This document shows, one piece after another, positions 1 to 8,000 of a stretch of DNA of 10,498 bases (the first letter of the stretch is position 1; every line of letters starts with the position of its first letter). A program made the translations under genes and the position numbers. This DNA is from a bacterium UBP17_UBA6191 (lineage in GTDB: Bacteria; Muiribacteriota; UBA6191): NCBI GenBank assembly GCA_002422125.1, contig DITF01000095.1, forward strand, positions 1-10,498, read 5' to 3'. The notes beneath the pieces are model-generated. The model searched no databases. It was not told the DNA's origin and was given only the letters and a program-made list of their open reading frames with translations.

Positions 1-261
1 CAATATTTGGATGCAGAAAAAATGATTAAAGTTGAAGACCATGCTCCCTGTCGTACGGGAGGCAGTGTCAGACTGGTTTCGATTCGGGATGCCGGGCACC
101 TTTGGCCAGGCAGTAGCCGTTCAGGAGATTCAAATGAATCAAAAGACAAGGCCGCAATGAATCAGTTTCTACAGGCAACTGGCTGTAGTTTGGCAAGTGT
201 GGCAAACGCCAATAACCGCATGGATCCGGCAGCGGAAATTGCTAAATACTTTCTACGATGA
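1..261 (+). CDS. C-terminal fragment of a PHB-depolymerase/esterase-like alpha/beta hydrolase
   Basis: The gene enters from the left edge and ends at TGA 259-261, so only about 86 residues are visible. A TTG at 7 is not a real start because the frame stays open to base 1. The segment carries 'DAGHLWPG' (His codon at 97-99) and ends with 'DPAAEIAKYFLR'. This matches the C-terminus of PHB-depolymerase/feruloyl-esterase-like hydrolases (LpqC/COG3509 type), where a 'GGGHTWPGG' motif supplies the catalytic histidine and a final 'DA...IW.FF' helix closes the fold. Such enzymes cleave esters, including poly-3-hydroxybutyrate, and are often secreted; a signal peptide would lie outside the window. It converges on phaR with only 8 bp between stop codons, and the PHA theme of that neighbour supports the call. 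The exact substrate cannot be told from this fragment. Confidence 0.6.
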   Translation, partial: QYLDAEKMIKVEDHAPCRTGGSVRLVSIRDAGHLWPGSSRSGDSNESKDKAAMNQFLQATGCSLASVANANNRMDPAAEIAKYFLR

Positions 262-269
262 TGACTGAC

Positions 270-788
270 CTAAGTGTCTTTGCTGATCCGCTCCAAAGTT
301 TTTTGCATTTCCTGAAGTTGTCTTTTTAACTCATCGACTTCTTTTTTTGTGTCATCCTGTTTTATCTGTGCACCAGGCAGAAAGGCCTGGAAGGCATTGG
401 CAAAGGGATTCATGGAGGTGATTCCCTGAAGAATACCAGTGGCCATGTCCTGTTGAGTCTTTTGAATTTTTTGCAAAGATTCTTGATAATTGTTCATGGC
501 TGTTGGTAAAAACTGATGGAAAAAACTGTGCAGGGAGCTTTTGTTAGCCCGGATTAAAAAATGCACAAAGTCAGATGGAATGATGCGTTCTTTTCCGTCG
601 GTTCCCGTTTCTAGCATCATCTGTAAAAGCACTTCCACTGTGGCATCCTGCCCTTCTGGATCCTCAACTTTAACATCTCTGCCGCTACGCACGATATCGA
701 GCAGTTCCTCTCGGGTCAAAAAACAGGACCGTTCTGTATCGTAGAGCCGACGGTTTTTGTATTTTTTTATAATTAGGTAGGCACTCAT
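270..788 (-). CDS. phaR: PhaR, polyhydroxyalkanoate synthesis regulator
   Basis: A 172-aa protein matching the PHA accumulation regulators. In known bacteria PhaR binds DNA and PHA granules and represses phasin and PHA synthesis genes until polymer appears. Residues 6-60 form the PHB_acc_N DNA-binding domain with the hallmark 'IKKYKNRRLYDTE', followed by 'FLTREELLDIVRSG'. Residues about 70-110 ('PSDFVHFLIRANKSSLHSFF') fit the second PHB_acc domain. 'MNPFANAFQAF' and a charged coiled coil (about 146-168) close the protein. Length is normal for the family. The ATG overlaps the TGA of the upstream sensor gene (ATGA, 785-788) and has AAGGG about six bases upstream, so translation is probably coupled to the sensor. 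No phaC, phaP or phaAB lies in the window, so its targets are not visible. Confidence 0.9.
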   Translation of the reverse strand: MSAYLIIKKYKNRRLYDTERSCFLTREELLDIVRSGRDVKVEDPEGQDATVEVLLQMMLETGTDGKERIIPSDFVHFLIRANKSSLHSFFHQFLPTAMNNYQESLQKIQKTQQDMATGILQGITSMNPFANAFQAFLPGAQIKQDDTKKEVDELKRQLQEMQKTLERISKDT

Positions 789-3178
789 ATCTGACCCTTG
801 TTTTGACTGGTAAAATTGTTACTCACCGGTATTTGGATGGTGAAGCAGGTTCCGATTCCAGGTTCAGAATCAACCTCTATTGTACCACCATGGGCACGGA
901 TGATGGAAAAGGCTATAGCCAGCGCCATACCATCGGCCGCCAGTTTGTGCTTGGAATAGGGATCAAATACCGTGAAAGGATCAGGGATTGTGGCTTCGGT
1001 ATCCTGCTCCATAACCCGGATGTGAAGCATGTCGTTGAGTGGCTCGTTGCGGATTTCAATTCTTAGGGTACCATCAGCAGGCATTACTTCGGCAACTTTT
1101 TTAGTCAGAGCCTTAAATGCCTGTTGCAGTAGTGATGGATTGCCGTGAATAAATCGAATCTGACTTTTTATAATCATATTGATGCGGGCAGGAGTTTTCG
1201 CAAAATGCTGCTTTAAGGCGTCCTCAATAATGGATACAAGGTTTAGCTGTATCTGAGGGTTTATATCCAGGTTAGCGTATTGTTCCAATAGAGAAATTGC
1301 TTCTGAATTTTGCGCTATGGGGGCAATTTTTTGGGAAAACCCGTGGGCAAAGTTCTGGAGCGCTTTGATTTTATCCTCCATGTGAGCCTTGGATTTGATT
1401 CGGACCTGCTCGGTAATATCCTTAAGACAAATTAGTATCCCGACAGGATTTGCCCCGGAATCGCGTCTCAGTTTCAGGTAGCAGGAAACATACACGGGAT
1501 TATGGTCTGTATCCAATAGGGTTAAGTTTATAGTTGTGCTACCCGCTCCTTTGCGAATGAATTCTGACTCAAGGTTGTGAATCGTAGTCTGGAGATCGGG
1601 TAGTCTTTGTTGAGAAAAGTTCAGTTCATGGGCCATATTGGTTCCCATTATGTAGCCTTCCAGATTTTTCCATTGAATTCCGAAGGGTAGCTCTTGAAGA
1701 ATTTTCTGCAAGTCCATTTCTGCTTGCTGGACAGCCAATTTTTCATCACTCAGATCCAAGATTTTTTGCTCCATTAACTGGTGGTGGCTTTTTAACCGTT
1801 CAAACATCTTGTCAAAGGCTTGCAAAAGTTTACCCGCTTCATCCTTTTGGGCTGTTGGGGAATCCTTGGTGGTTTCATCCCTTGACAATTGATTCAGTTT
1901 TTCGGTCACTAGTTGAATAGGCCCAAGGATATTTTTTGCCATCCATAACCCCAAAAACAGAATGGCTAACAACATGAAAAGCATGGTGGGTAAAATCCTG
2001 TGGAGGGCTTCTGAGATAGGGGCTAGAATCTCGCTTAGCTCCTTTTCTACCAAAATGGCCCAGAGTCCGTTGCCTAGCCGGACATTGGTGTAGGCACAGA
2101 GTACTTCTCTTCCCGTCGGACCTTGTAGGAGCATAGTGCCGGATTCGCCTCTTAGGGCCGCACGAACGGCATCTGTGTTAACGCGAGTAGGGGATGCCAT
2201 GGTGGGAATCTGTGTTTGAGGCTCATCGTAAAGAATGGCGTTTTCATGGCGAACGCGAAAATCCCCACCTACAATATAGGCTTTGCCACTCTGTCCCAAT
2301 TGCTCTTCGTCCCATTTGTGATGATCGCCCATGACGCGGCTTAACAGATGGGTACTTAGCTGAACTGATATAACCCCGATAATCTGGTTGTCCCTGATCA
2401 AGGCTTTACATAAAAATGCGGAGGACTCCAAGAGAGCTGGCAGATAAGGCTCAAAATCCTCTACGGCAAAGTCTCTTATCAGGGCATTTTTAAAGCATCG
2501 TGATTGATGTGTCTCAGACCAGGGCCCATCAAGCAGGTTGGTGGCAAATGTAGGGAACTTGTCGGTCGAATACAGGATGGTTCCCTGCATGTCGATCAGA
2601 CTGACATCGCGAAAATTGAATCTCTGGCGAAACTCTAAAAAATGCCCGTGATAGTTTCTGTGAATACTGTCGTAACTCTGAAGTAAATCAGAAGAGGAGA
2701 GTAGAAATTTTTGTAGAAATGGATAGGAATTTCGGGCGATGTAGGCAATCTGCAGCTCCATGGATTGTTGAGTATCCGGGATGAGTTCATGCACAGAGTT
2801 TGGCAGGGTATCAGATAGTTTAAGCTGTCCTTCCAGTTCCTGACGGTACCAGGAAAGTAATTCATCCCGCATTTGTTCGGTGCTGATTTTTAGGGAGGAA
2901 ACCGCTTCTTGCTTTTGTAGTTCATCAAAGGCTTTAAAGGAATCCAGAGTGGCCGGAGAGGAACTGAGAAGTCCGATTTGATTGTAAAGTCCAGAAAAAA
3001 TGGATTCTAGCTGCTGCCGCTTAGATTCACGAACGGCAAGGACCGTAGATAATCCGGATTGAATCAGAGTTTGTCGTGCGCCGGTATATAAATGGGGCCC
3101 CAAAACCAGGATTGGCAGTAGCAGAACAACAAAAAATGCCAGCAGTAATTTGTTTCGTATGGAAATACCTAAAAGCAT
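785..3178 (-). CDS. Membrane sensor protein, Cache-HAMP-PAS with degenerate histidine-kinase core
   Basis: A 797-aa inner-membrane sensor. A transmembrane helix (about 10-28) leads into a large extracytoplasmic region (29-394) with double-Cache-like stretches such as 'DVSLIDMQGTILYST' and 'GKAYIVGGDFRV'. A second helix (about 395-412) is followed by HAMP (413-465), a coiled coil, a PAS domain (about 487-592, ending 'CLKDITEQ') and a kinase-like end (600-785). H612 in 'FAHGFSQKI' aligns with the phosphoacceptor His, but the following acidic residue is Gly. The ATPase domain keeps its tail ('AHGGTIEVDSEPGIGTCFTI') but lacks both N-box asparagines (686-700), has 'DTEATIP' instead of DTGxGIP (726-732) and 'GMALAI' instead of GLGLS (750-755). 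ATP binding is therefore doubtful. It is the first gene of an operon with phaR. No Shine-Dalgarno precedes the ATG; a promoter ends six bases upstream. Confidence 0.88.
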   Translation of the reverse strand: MLLGISIRNKLLLAFFVVLLLPILVLGPHLYTGARQTLIQSGLSTVLAVRESKRQQLESIFSGLYNQIGLLSSSPATLDSFKAFDELQKQEAVSSLKISTEQMRDELLSWYRQELEGQLKLSDTLPNSVHELIPDTQQSMELQIAYIARNSYPFLQKFLLSSSDLLQSYDSIHRNYHGHFLEFRQRFNFRDVSLIDMQGTILYSTDKFPTFATNLLDGPWSETHQSRCFKNALIRDFAVEDFEPYLPALLESSAFLCKALIRDNQIIGVISVQLSTHLLSRVMGDHHKWDEEQLGQSGKAYIVGGDFRVRHENAILYDEPQTQIPTMASPTRVNTDAVRAALRGESGTMLLQGPTGREVLCAYTNVRLGNGLWAILVEKELSEILAPISEALHRILPTMLFMLLAILFLGLWMAKNILGPIQLVTEKLNQLSRDETTKDSPTAQKDEAGKLLQAFDKMFERLKSHHQLMEQKILDLSDEKLAVQQAEMDLQKILQELPFGIQWKNLEGYIMGTNMAHELNFSQQRLPDLQTTIHNLESEFIRKGAGSTTINLTLLDTDHNPVYVSCYLKLRRDSGANPVGILICLKDITEQVRIKSKAHMEDKIKALQNFAHGFSQKIAPIAQNSEAISLLEQYANLDINPQIQLNLVSIIEDALKQHFAKTPARINMIIKSQIRFIHGNPSLLQQAFKALTKKVAEVMPADGTLRIEIRNEPLNDMLHIRVMEQDTEATIPDPFTVFDPYSKHKLAADGMALAIAFSIIRAHGGTIEVDSEPGIGTCFTIQIPVSNNFTSQNKGQI

Positions 3179-3184
3179 GACTAA

Positions 3185-3213
3185 AGCATAGCGGGTTTGT
3201 CCGTTTAGGGCAA
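3185..3213 (-). promoter_or_regulatory. Candidate sigma70-type promoter of the sensor-phaR operon
   Basis: Reading the minus strand, TTGCCC (3213-3208) and TATGCT (3190-3185) are separated by exactly 17 bp, each matching four of six consensus bases. The -10 box ends six bases before the sensor ATG at 3178, so transcription would start at or next to that ATG and give a leaderless mRNA, which would explain the missing Shine-Dalgarno. The promoter lies directly downstream of the terminator of the 53-aa gene. This is prediction only. Confidence 0.35.
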
Positions 3214-3220
3214 ATGGAGA

Positions 3221-3251
3221 AAGAAAAAGCCGCCTGCAATTCAGGCGGCTT
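3221..3251 (-). terminator. Strong intrinsic terminator of the 53-aa gene
   Basis: On the minus strand AAGCCGCCTG (3251-3242) pairs perfectly with CAGGCGGCTT (3236-3227) around a five-base loop, and TTTTTCTT follows (3228-3221). This is a textbook rho-independent terminator. It begins 20 bp after the TAG of the 53-aa gene and separates it from the sensor-phaR operon. Confidence 0.9.
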
Positions 3252-3270
3252 ATTGGGCACCGGGATTTAC

Positions 3271-3432
3271 CTAGCGGCTGCTTTTTACTGAGAGTTTGTG
3301 GGATGCATTCATGGCACCAAATTTTTCCTCAGATACATACATTTCATTACCATTGACCGAAACCAGAAAGAACTTCTTGCCATCATAATAGTTGGTCACG
3401 ATTTCTTCTCTGGAAGTGGTAACTGCGCTCAT
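3271..3432 (-). CDS. Small 53-aa protein of unknown function
   Basis: A 53-codon frame from ATG 3432 to TAG 3271, beginning MSAVTTSREE and ending LSVKSSR. It has a good Shine-Dalgarno (GAAAGG, about eight bases upstream), a promoter candidate at 3488-3517 and a strong terminator immediately after it, so it is very probably a real monocistronic gene. The middle ('NYYDGKKFFLVSVNGNEMYVSEEKFG', quoted here in part: YYDGKKFFLVSV, GNEMYVSEEKF) alternates polar and aromatic residues and looks like a short beta-sheet protein. There is no Cys, no signal peptide and no membrane segment. I do not recognise a family. It could be a small regulatory or binding protein; a role as substrate of the nearby radical-SAM protein is only a guess. 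Confidence 0.72.
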   Translation of the reverse strand: MSAVTTSREEIVTNYYDGKKFFLVSVNGNEMYVSEEKFGAMNASHKLSVKSSR

Positions 3433-3487
3433 AAACTAAACCTTTCTACATTCAATTGTTTAAAGTTATTATCTTAATTCCGATGCG

Positions 3488-3517
3488 AGCATACTAAACC
3501 GACTGCTTAAAGATCAA
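3488..3517 (-). promoter_or_regulatory. Candidate promoter of the 53-aa gene
   Basis: On the minus strand TTGATC (3517-3512) and TATGCT (3493-3488) are spaced by 18 bp; each has four of six consensus bases. It would give a leader of about 50 nt before the ATG at 3432. A competing -10-like GATAAT occurs nearer the gene but has no matching -35. Confidence 0.35.
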
Positions 3518-3585
3518 GACAATTTTCTGCCTGAATTTAACTCTTGTGTCTGACCTTAAGTTTATATCGTACCAAAAGGTTTTTT

Positions 3586-3616
3586 CTTGACAACTTCTTG
3601 TATGATGTTTGTCAAG
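3586..3616 (+). promoter_or_regulatory. Inverted repeat around a -10-like box upstream of the glycosyltransferase gene
   Basis: CTTGACAA (3586-3593) and TTGTCAAG (3609-3616) are perfect 8-bp inverted arms separated by 15 bp. A TATGAT (3601-3606, five of six to the -10 consensus) lies between them, and the right arm ends one base before the AGGGAGG Shine-Dalgarno (3618-3624). It could be an operator straddling the promoter or, if transcribed, a hairpin controlling ribosome access. A TTGACA is embedded in the left arm but is only 8 bp from TATGAT, so it cannot serve as its -35. Confidence 0.45.
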
Positions 3617-3629
3617 CAGGGAGGAAAAA

Positions 3630-4910
3630 ATGCATGTCTGTCTGGTTACAATTGAACATCTCAATCGCGACCACCCCTTATCTGGAGGGGCTTTGCGGGT
3701 AATGGGACTGGCTCATGTCTTCAAAAAATCTGGTTTTTCTGTGTCGCTTTTAAGGCAGAAGTCACAGGTTGAGCCTTCGCCTGATGAACTGCTGTTTGAG
3801 ATCGAAGAAATTCGGCAGGATGGACTGATTCGCATGAATCTTGCGGCCAGAATTTCTGAGATAAATCCTGATGTGGTGGTGGTCGAACAATGGGGTCTGC
3901 TTGATCAACTGGAGGGACTGGACATACCGCTTTTTTGTGATCTGCATGGATCGCTTTTATGGGAGAATTATTATCGTAATCAGAGAGGGGATTATGATCT
4001 TAGGGCCAAAATGATGGCCCTCTCCCGATGCAACGGGTTTCTAGTACCTGGACTTAGGCAAAAGTACTATTTTTTGGCATTTGCCATGGCTTCTGGAATG
4101 GACATGGCAGAGCCCAAAATTCTGCAATTGCCTTTGCTGTTACCGTCAGACTGGTATCAGGGCCATAGACAAATACATTCTGATCAAAGGGTGGTCTGTG
4201 GTGGTGGAAACTGGCCTTGGATTGACATGGGTGACAGATCATGGGTTGAGCAGTATCTGGACTCAAAGGACCTAAAGTTTTACCAGTATGATTGTACTCC
4301 ACAGCAATCTGCTCTCAATCCAACTCATACCGAATCTAAACGGATTGGCTCCGGTATTCCTCATCGCCAGATTCCGGCCTTGTATGCTGGAGCTATTGCG
4401 GCCTGGGACTGGTATGGGTGCAATCGAGAAAGAGAGCTGGCAATCACTACAAGAACGGTGGAATACCTGTATTGTGGTGTACCGGTTTTTTATCCAACTG
4501 GGCTGGAATTGAGCGACTTTATTGAAAAACACAAACTAGGAATTTTGCTTTCTGATTATCGGGATTTGCAAGGCGTGGATAATCTACAGGGGCGGCTACT
4601 TCAGGCCAGAGAAAATCTAAGCGTGGGTTTAGAAAATCTTTGGGATCAGGAGGCGGTTTGTGAAGGGCTCACAAAGTTTATCAAAAACCCCAGACCCAGG
4701 GCCAAAGCTTATGGGGGAATTGCAGAACTTGAGGCTGAAAAGCGGCTGTTAGTACAAAAAAATCAGGCTCTTCTGGATGAAAATGAGCACCTTATCAAGG
4801 TGCAAAAAAAACTCCTCTCCGATCTGTCAATTCTCAAAGAGGAGAAGTCTGAATTGGCCTTTCGTTGGCAAAGAGATATTAAAAGATTATCCGATCAGAA
4901 AACCGGATAA
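3630..4910 (+). CDS. GT-B-type glycosyltransferase-like protein with C-terminal coiled coil
   Basis: A 426-aa protein from ATG 3630, chosen over an in-frame TTG at 3609 because AGGGAGG sits five bases before the ATG. The N-terminal half has a Rossmann-like beginning ('MHVCLVTIEHLN', then 'HPLSGGALRVMGLAHVFKKSGFSVSLL') and 'NPDVVVVEQWGLLD' at 79-92, as in the acceptor domain of GT4-like enzymes. In the second half, 'AITTRTVEYLYCGVPVFY' (271-288) and 'FIEKHKLGILL' (297-307) resemble the nucleotide-sugar binding region, although the usual EX7E signature is not evident. Residues 364-423 form a heptad-rich coiled coil that may mediate oligomerisation. There is no signal peptide or membrane helix, so it is cytoplasmic. 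It runs convergently into the radical-SAM/59-aa unit. Donor and acceptor are unknown; loss of activity is possible. Confidence 0.65.
   Translation: MHVCLVTIEHLNRDHPLSGGALRVMGLAHVFKKSGFSVSLLRQKSQVEPSPDELLFEIEEIRQDGLIRMNLAARISEINPDVVVVEQWGLLDQLEGLDIPLFCDLHGSLLWENYYRNQRGDYDLRAKMMALSRCNGFLVPGLRQKYYFLAFAMASGMDMAEPKILQLPLLLPSDWYQGHRQIHSDQRVVCGGGNWPWIDMGDRSWVEQYLDSKDLKFYQYDCTPQQSALNPTHTESKRIGSGIPHRQIPALYAGAIAAWDWYGCNRERELAITTRTVEYLYCGVPVFYPTGLELSDFIEKHKLGILLSDYRDLQGVDNLQGRLLQARENLSVGLENLWDQEAVCEGLTKFIKNPRPRAKAYGGIAELEAEKRLLVQKNQALLDENEHLIKVQKKLLSDLSILKEEKSELAFRWQRDIKRLSDQKTG
4887..4910. terminator. Weak hairpin shared by the convergent gene ends
   Basis: TTATCCG (4887-4893) and CGGATAA (4904-4910) are perfect 7-bp inverted arms with a 10-base loop. 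The structure contains the stop codons of both the glycosyltransferase (+) and the 59-aa gene (-). On the minus strand TCTTTTAAT follows directly; on the plus strand a pyrimidine-rich stretch follows after about ten bases. It may act as a weak bidirectional terminator. Confidence 0.4.
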
Positions 4911-5074
4911 AATGGCTGGTCTTTCTTCTTTTCCTTGATTACTTCAATAAGGGTGGCCAAAATCACCTTCCGATCCTCCTGGAGATGTTCAGGTATCATT
5001 CCCCGGTGTAGCATTTGCTCCAGTTCTTCCAGTGAGTATGCAAGCAGCTCATGGCGCAAATTATCTTCCATCAT
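4895..5074 (-). CDS. Small 59-aa protein translationally coupled to the radical-SAM gene
   Basis: A 59-codon frame from ATG 5074 to TGA 4895. Its ATG overlaps the TGA of the 1440-aa gene (ATGATGG, 5074-5071), and AAGGGTGG lies upstream, so coupled translation is likely. The protein begins MMEDNLRHELLAYSLEELEQ, continues as amphipathic, mostly charged helix ('EDRKVILATLIEVIKEKKK') and ends in an aromatic tail, DQPFYPVF. It has no Cys and no membrane segment. I do not recognise a family, and the mainly helical pattern does not resemble a PqqD-type peptide-recognition domain. The tight coupling suggests it works with the large enzyme as accessory subunit, regulator or possibly substrate. Its last 16 bp overlap the 3' end of the convergent glycosyltransferase gene. 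Confidence 0.7.
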   Translation of the reverse strand: MMEDNLRHELLAYSLEELEQMLHRGMIPEHLQEDRKVILATLIEVIKEKKKDQPFYPVF

Positions 5075-8000
5075 GTTTGGTCCACCCTTTTAGCTTCTTC
5101 TTGAAGCCACGACAATTCCCTCGGCTTTAACTTCTTCAATCGTTTGTGAATATCCATGTTGTTTCCCACATTATCACAAGCCTTATAACATCCTATCGGC
5201 TCAAAGTAGGGATCTCCCTTGCTGATATTTTTAGCCCGGAAGCGAAATTCACGCATTTTATGATCATTCCAAATGTGCTTGAAATGATTTTCATAGAGGT
5301 TTCCAAGGGGTTTGTTATAGCCCTTACAACAGGGTATGACATCACCAGAGGTAGTAATTCTACTGTAACTCCAGCCTATGGTACATGGCAATGTGTCTAC
5401 AAAAGGGGTGGTTGGTAACAAATTCAATCGGGCAACTTCACGGCCTCGGCCTTCTTTGCGGCTTCGTTCCAGAGCCGATGCTTTAGCGCGACGGATAAAG
5501 GAACCAAAACCCAATACAGCAAAAAATCGGGTTTTAATACTGAAGTCCTGCTTATCAATCTGACACTCATTAAACTGTGAGCAACTCATACAACCCTGAG
5601 CAGGGAAGTAAAAGACATTGGCACAAAGCCATTCTGGGTCATGGACCATTTTTTCGTTGGCTACTCCGGCCTTACAAGTCATTACCTTGTTGGTAGGCTC
5701 GTATTCGAAGCCTTGGTAGTCTCCCATGTCTGTGAAAAATTTGGCGTGAATTTCATAGTGTTCTTCCATCTGTTCTTTACTCAGTCCGGCCAGATGTTTA
5801 TGACCTGGGGGATCTGGATAGGTGGCGGAAGCGGAAACTCTGGCAAACTGTTCTTCAATCAGCTTTACATCATCCAGAGTCAGACTCAGAAATTCGGTTT
5901 TTCCAGGTACAGTGTCTACCACCGTAAACTCCATGGTATCTGCCCGTACCTCACATCCAAATTTAACCATGTTCTCAATATCATTGGCATTCAGGTGGTT
6001 GATTACATTATAGATTTTGATTCTTGGGTAACGATTGTACTTCTTGTTGTTGCCAAAAAAGGTCAGGATGGTCTTAATATCATGGAAGGCTTTGGCAGTC
6101 TGATTGGGGTGAGTCCGCAAAAAAGCCTCTTCACTACCAGCCCACAGGGAGCATGTCAGGGAGTCAACTTTCAGATCCATCAGTTCCTGAGCAATTGGGA
6201 AATCGATATAGGAGAAGTTGGTAATGATATGTAATTCCAAGCCATTACCTTTGATGTACCGAATAATATCCATAATCTGGGGATGGGTAAATGGTTCACC
6301 AGGTCCGGCTAACTGAATCGTTTTAGTTCCAAGTTCGGCCAGATCTTTGATCAGACCCTGAATGGTTTCCAGGGGCAAAAAGTTTTTGCGTTTCTGGGCA
6401 GGGGTTTTTAGTTCTTCCAAGTGATCACAATGACACCAGCAGCCCACACAATTAAAATTGCAGTTGTTAGAGAGATCGATTTCCACAATTTTTGGACCAA
6501 TAAAGGCAGATTTTCCGTGAACCACACCTAACAAATCTCGATGGTTGGCTAAAAACTCTTCGCGGGGATTGTCATCGGCCTCCCATTCCTCAGCCTTATT
6601 CATACGGTAATCAATCAACTGATTGATGTCTTTTCTGAGTCGGGCGATTTTTTCCTCCATGGGGACATACTCTTCTTTGTAGTCCTTGACCATTTCGTAC
6701 TGGCGGCCTTCAAGGTAGTTAGTTTCCACACATTCCAGATTTTTAATCTTGATCAAATCCAAAAGTTCTTTGACGCGCTTTTGTCGGATTTCATGGGTAT
6801 TGCCAGGCAAAGACCAAAGGTAATGATAATCCTGTTCGGGAAGCTCAAGCCCAAGTTCGAGAGCCTTATGATGGATTGGGGTGTCGGTAATAATGTGCAG
6901 ACTGTTGACGGACTTGACCATATCGAGGTATTCGGCGTTTCGGTCAATGAAGTCGTAGGTCATACGATGGTCTTCTTCTTCCTCAGTAGGATAACCAACC
7001 ATACAGAACATACAGGTTTTAATCTTGGCAATATGGCTGTTGCGAATCACTTCCTGAGCTTCGGCAATGGTGAACATCCAATCCTTGTCCATGGCTTTAA
7101 GCACCTTGTCGGACCCGGATTCAACCCCCCACTGCATTTCCACAAAACCTGCGGCCTGCATTTTCTGAAGTAAGGGTAGTTTCATTTGCCGTCGTGGGAT
7201 TCCCTGAGCCCGTAATTCCACCTTAATTCCCGATTCAATGATGGCATCACAGGTCTTTTCCAGAAGTTTCCAGTTTCCGTTTACGGCCAGATCGCAGATT
7301 GTGTATTTACGAATCCCGTAGTTATCCACATAATAGCGCAAAGACTCGACCACATGCTCAGGGCTGTAGGAGCGAAACTTCCCGTCCAGTACCTTGGCCT
7401 TGCAAAACGAACAGGTGCCGATGCAACCACGGGACCACTCCAGCAGTAGTTCCTGACAAGAGTATTTGCTTAAATCAAACTCTTGATAGGTAGTAATGGG
7501 AAGATTCCACAAATCTACCTTGGGGCGAGACGGGGCAAACGACCACTCACCATTTGCATCCACATGGCAGGTGCCAGGAATATCTTTGAGTGGAAGTTTA
7601 TTGTCCAGAGCCACCAAAATATCCATCAGGGTATCTTCGCCTTCTCCCACTACATAACAATCCACGCCATCGGCACCAAGCTTGTCAAAAAAGATGTGCC
7701 TATATTCTTTGGTGCCACAGACCTGACCTCCCAAAATAATGGTCAGTTCGCTGTGGTTTTCCCTGAGCCTGCGCATAAACTCAATCGTCATTCTTTCTTT
7801 AGGATCAACGGCTGAGAACCCTATCAGGTCAGCATTTACATCCAGAATCTGATCGATGGCTTCATCAATATCCTGATCGTAAATCGAGCGAATCACATCA
7901 AAGGTTAAATCGTTGGACCAATAGGATTTATTTTCCACATGCCAGAGTCTCTGAAAGTCTTCATATTTCAAAAACAGTTCCACATTAAAATCAAATACAG

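Noticed and set aside
803..1066. 87-codon plus-strand frame opposite the sensor's ATPase region
   Set aside because: Shadow frame of a conserved gene, with no domain or ribosome site.
3027..3260. 77-codon minus-strand frame crossing the terminator and the sensor start
   Set aside because: It reads through the intrinsic terminator and out of frame through the sensor's transmembrane segment; no plausible product.
3609..3629. Upstream TTG start for the glycosyltransferase
   Set aside because: The seven added residues would be encoded by the inverted-repeat arm and the Shine-Dalgarno itself; ATG 3630 has AGGGAGG at proper spacing and begins a standard first beta strand.
5641..6234. 197-codon open frame on the plus strand inside the radical-SAM gene
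   Set aside because: It lies opposite clearly conserved radical-SAM unit 3 sequence, has no recognisable domain and no convincing Shine-Dalgarno; it is a shadow of the minus-strand gene. The other shorter antisense frames in this gene were dropped for the same reason.
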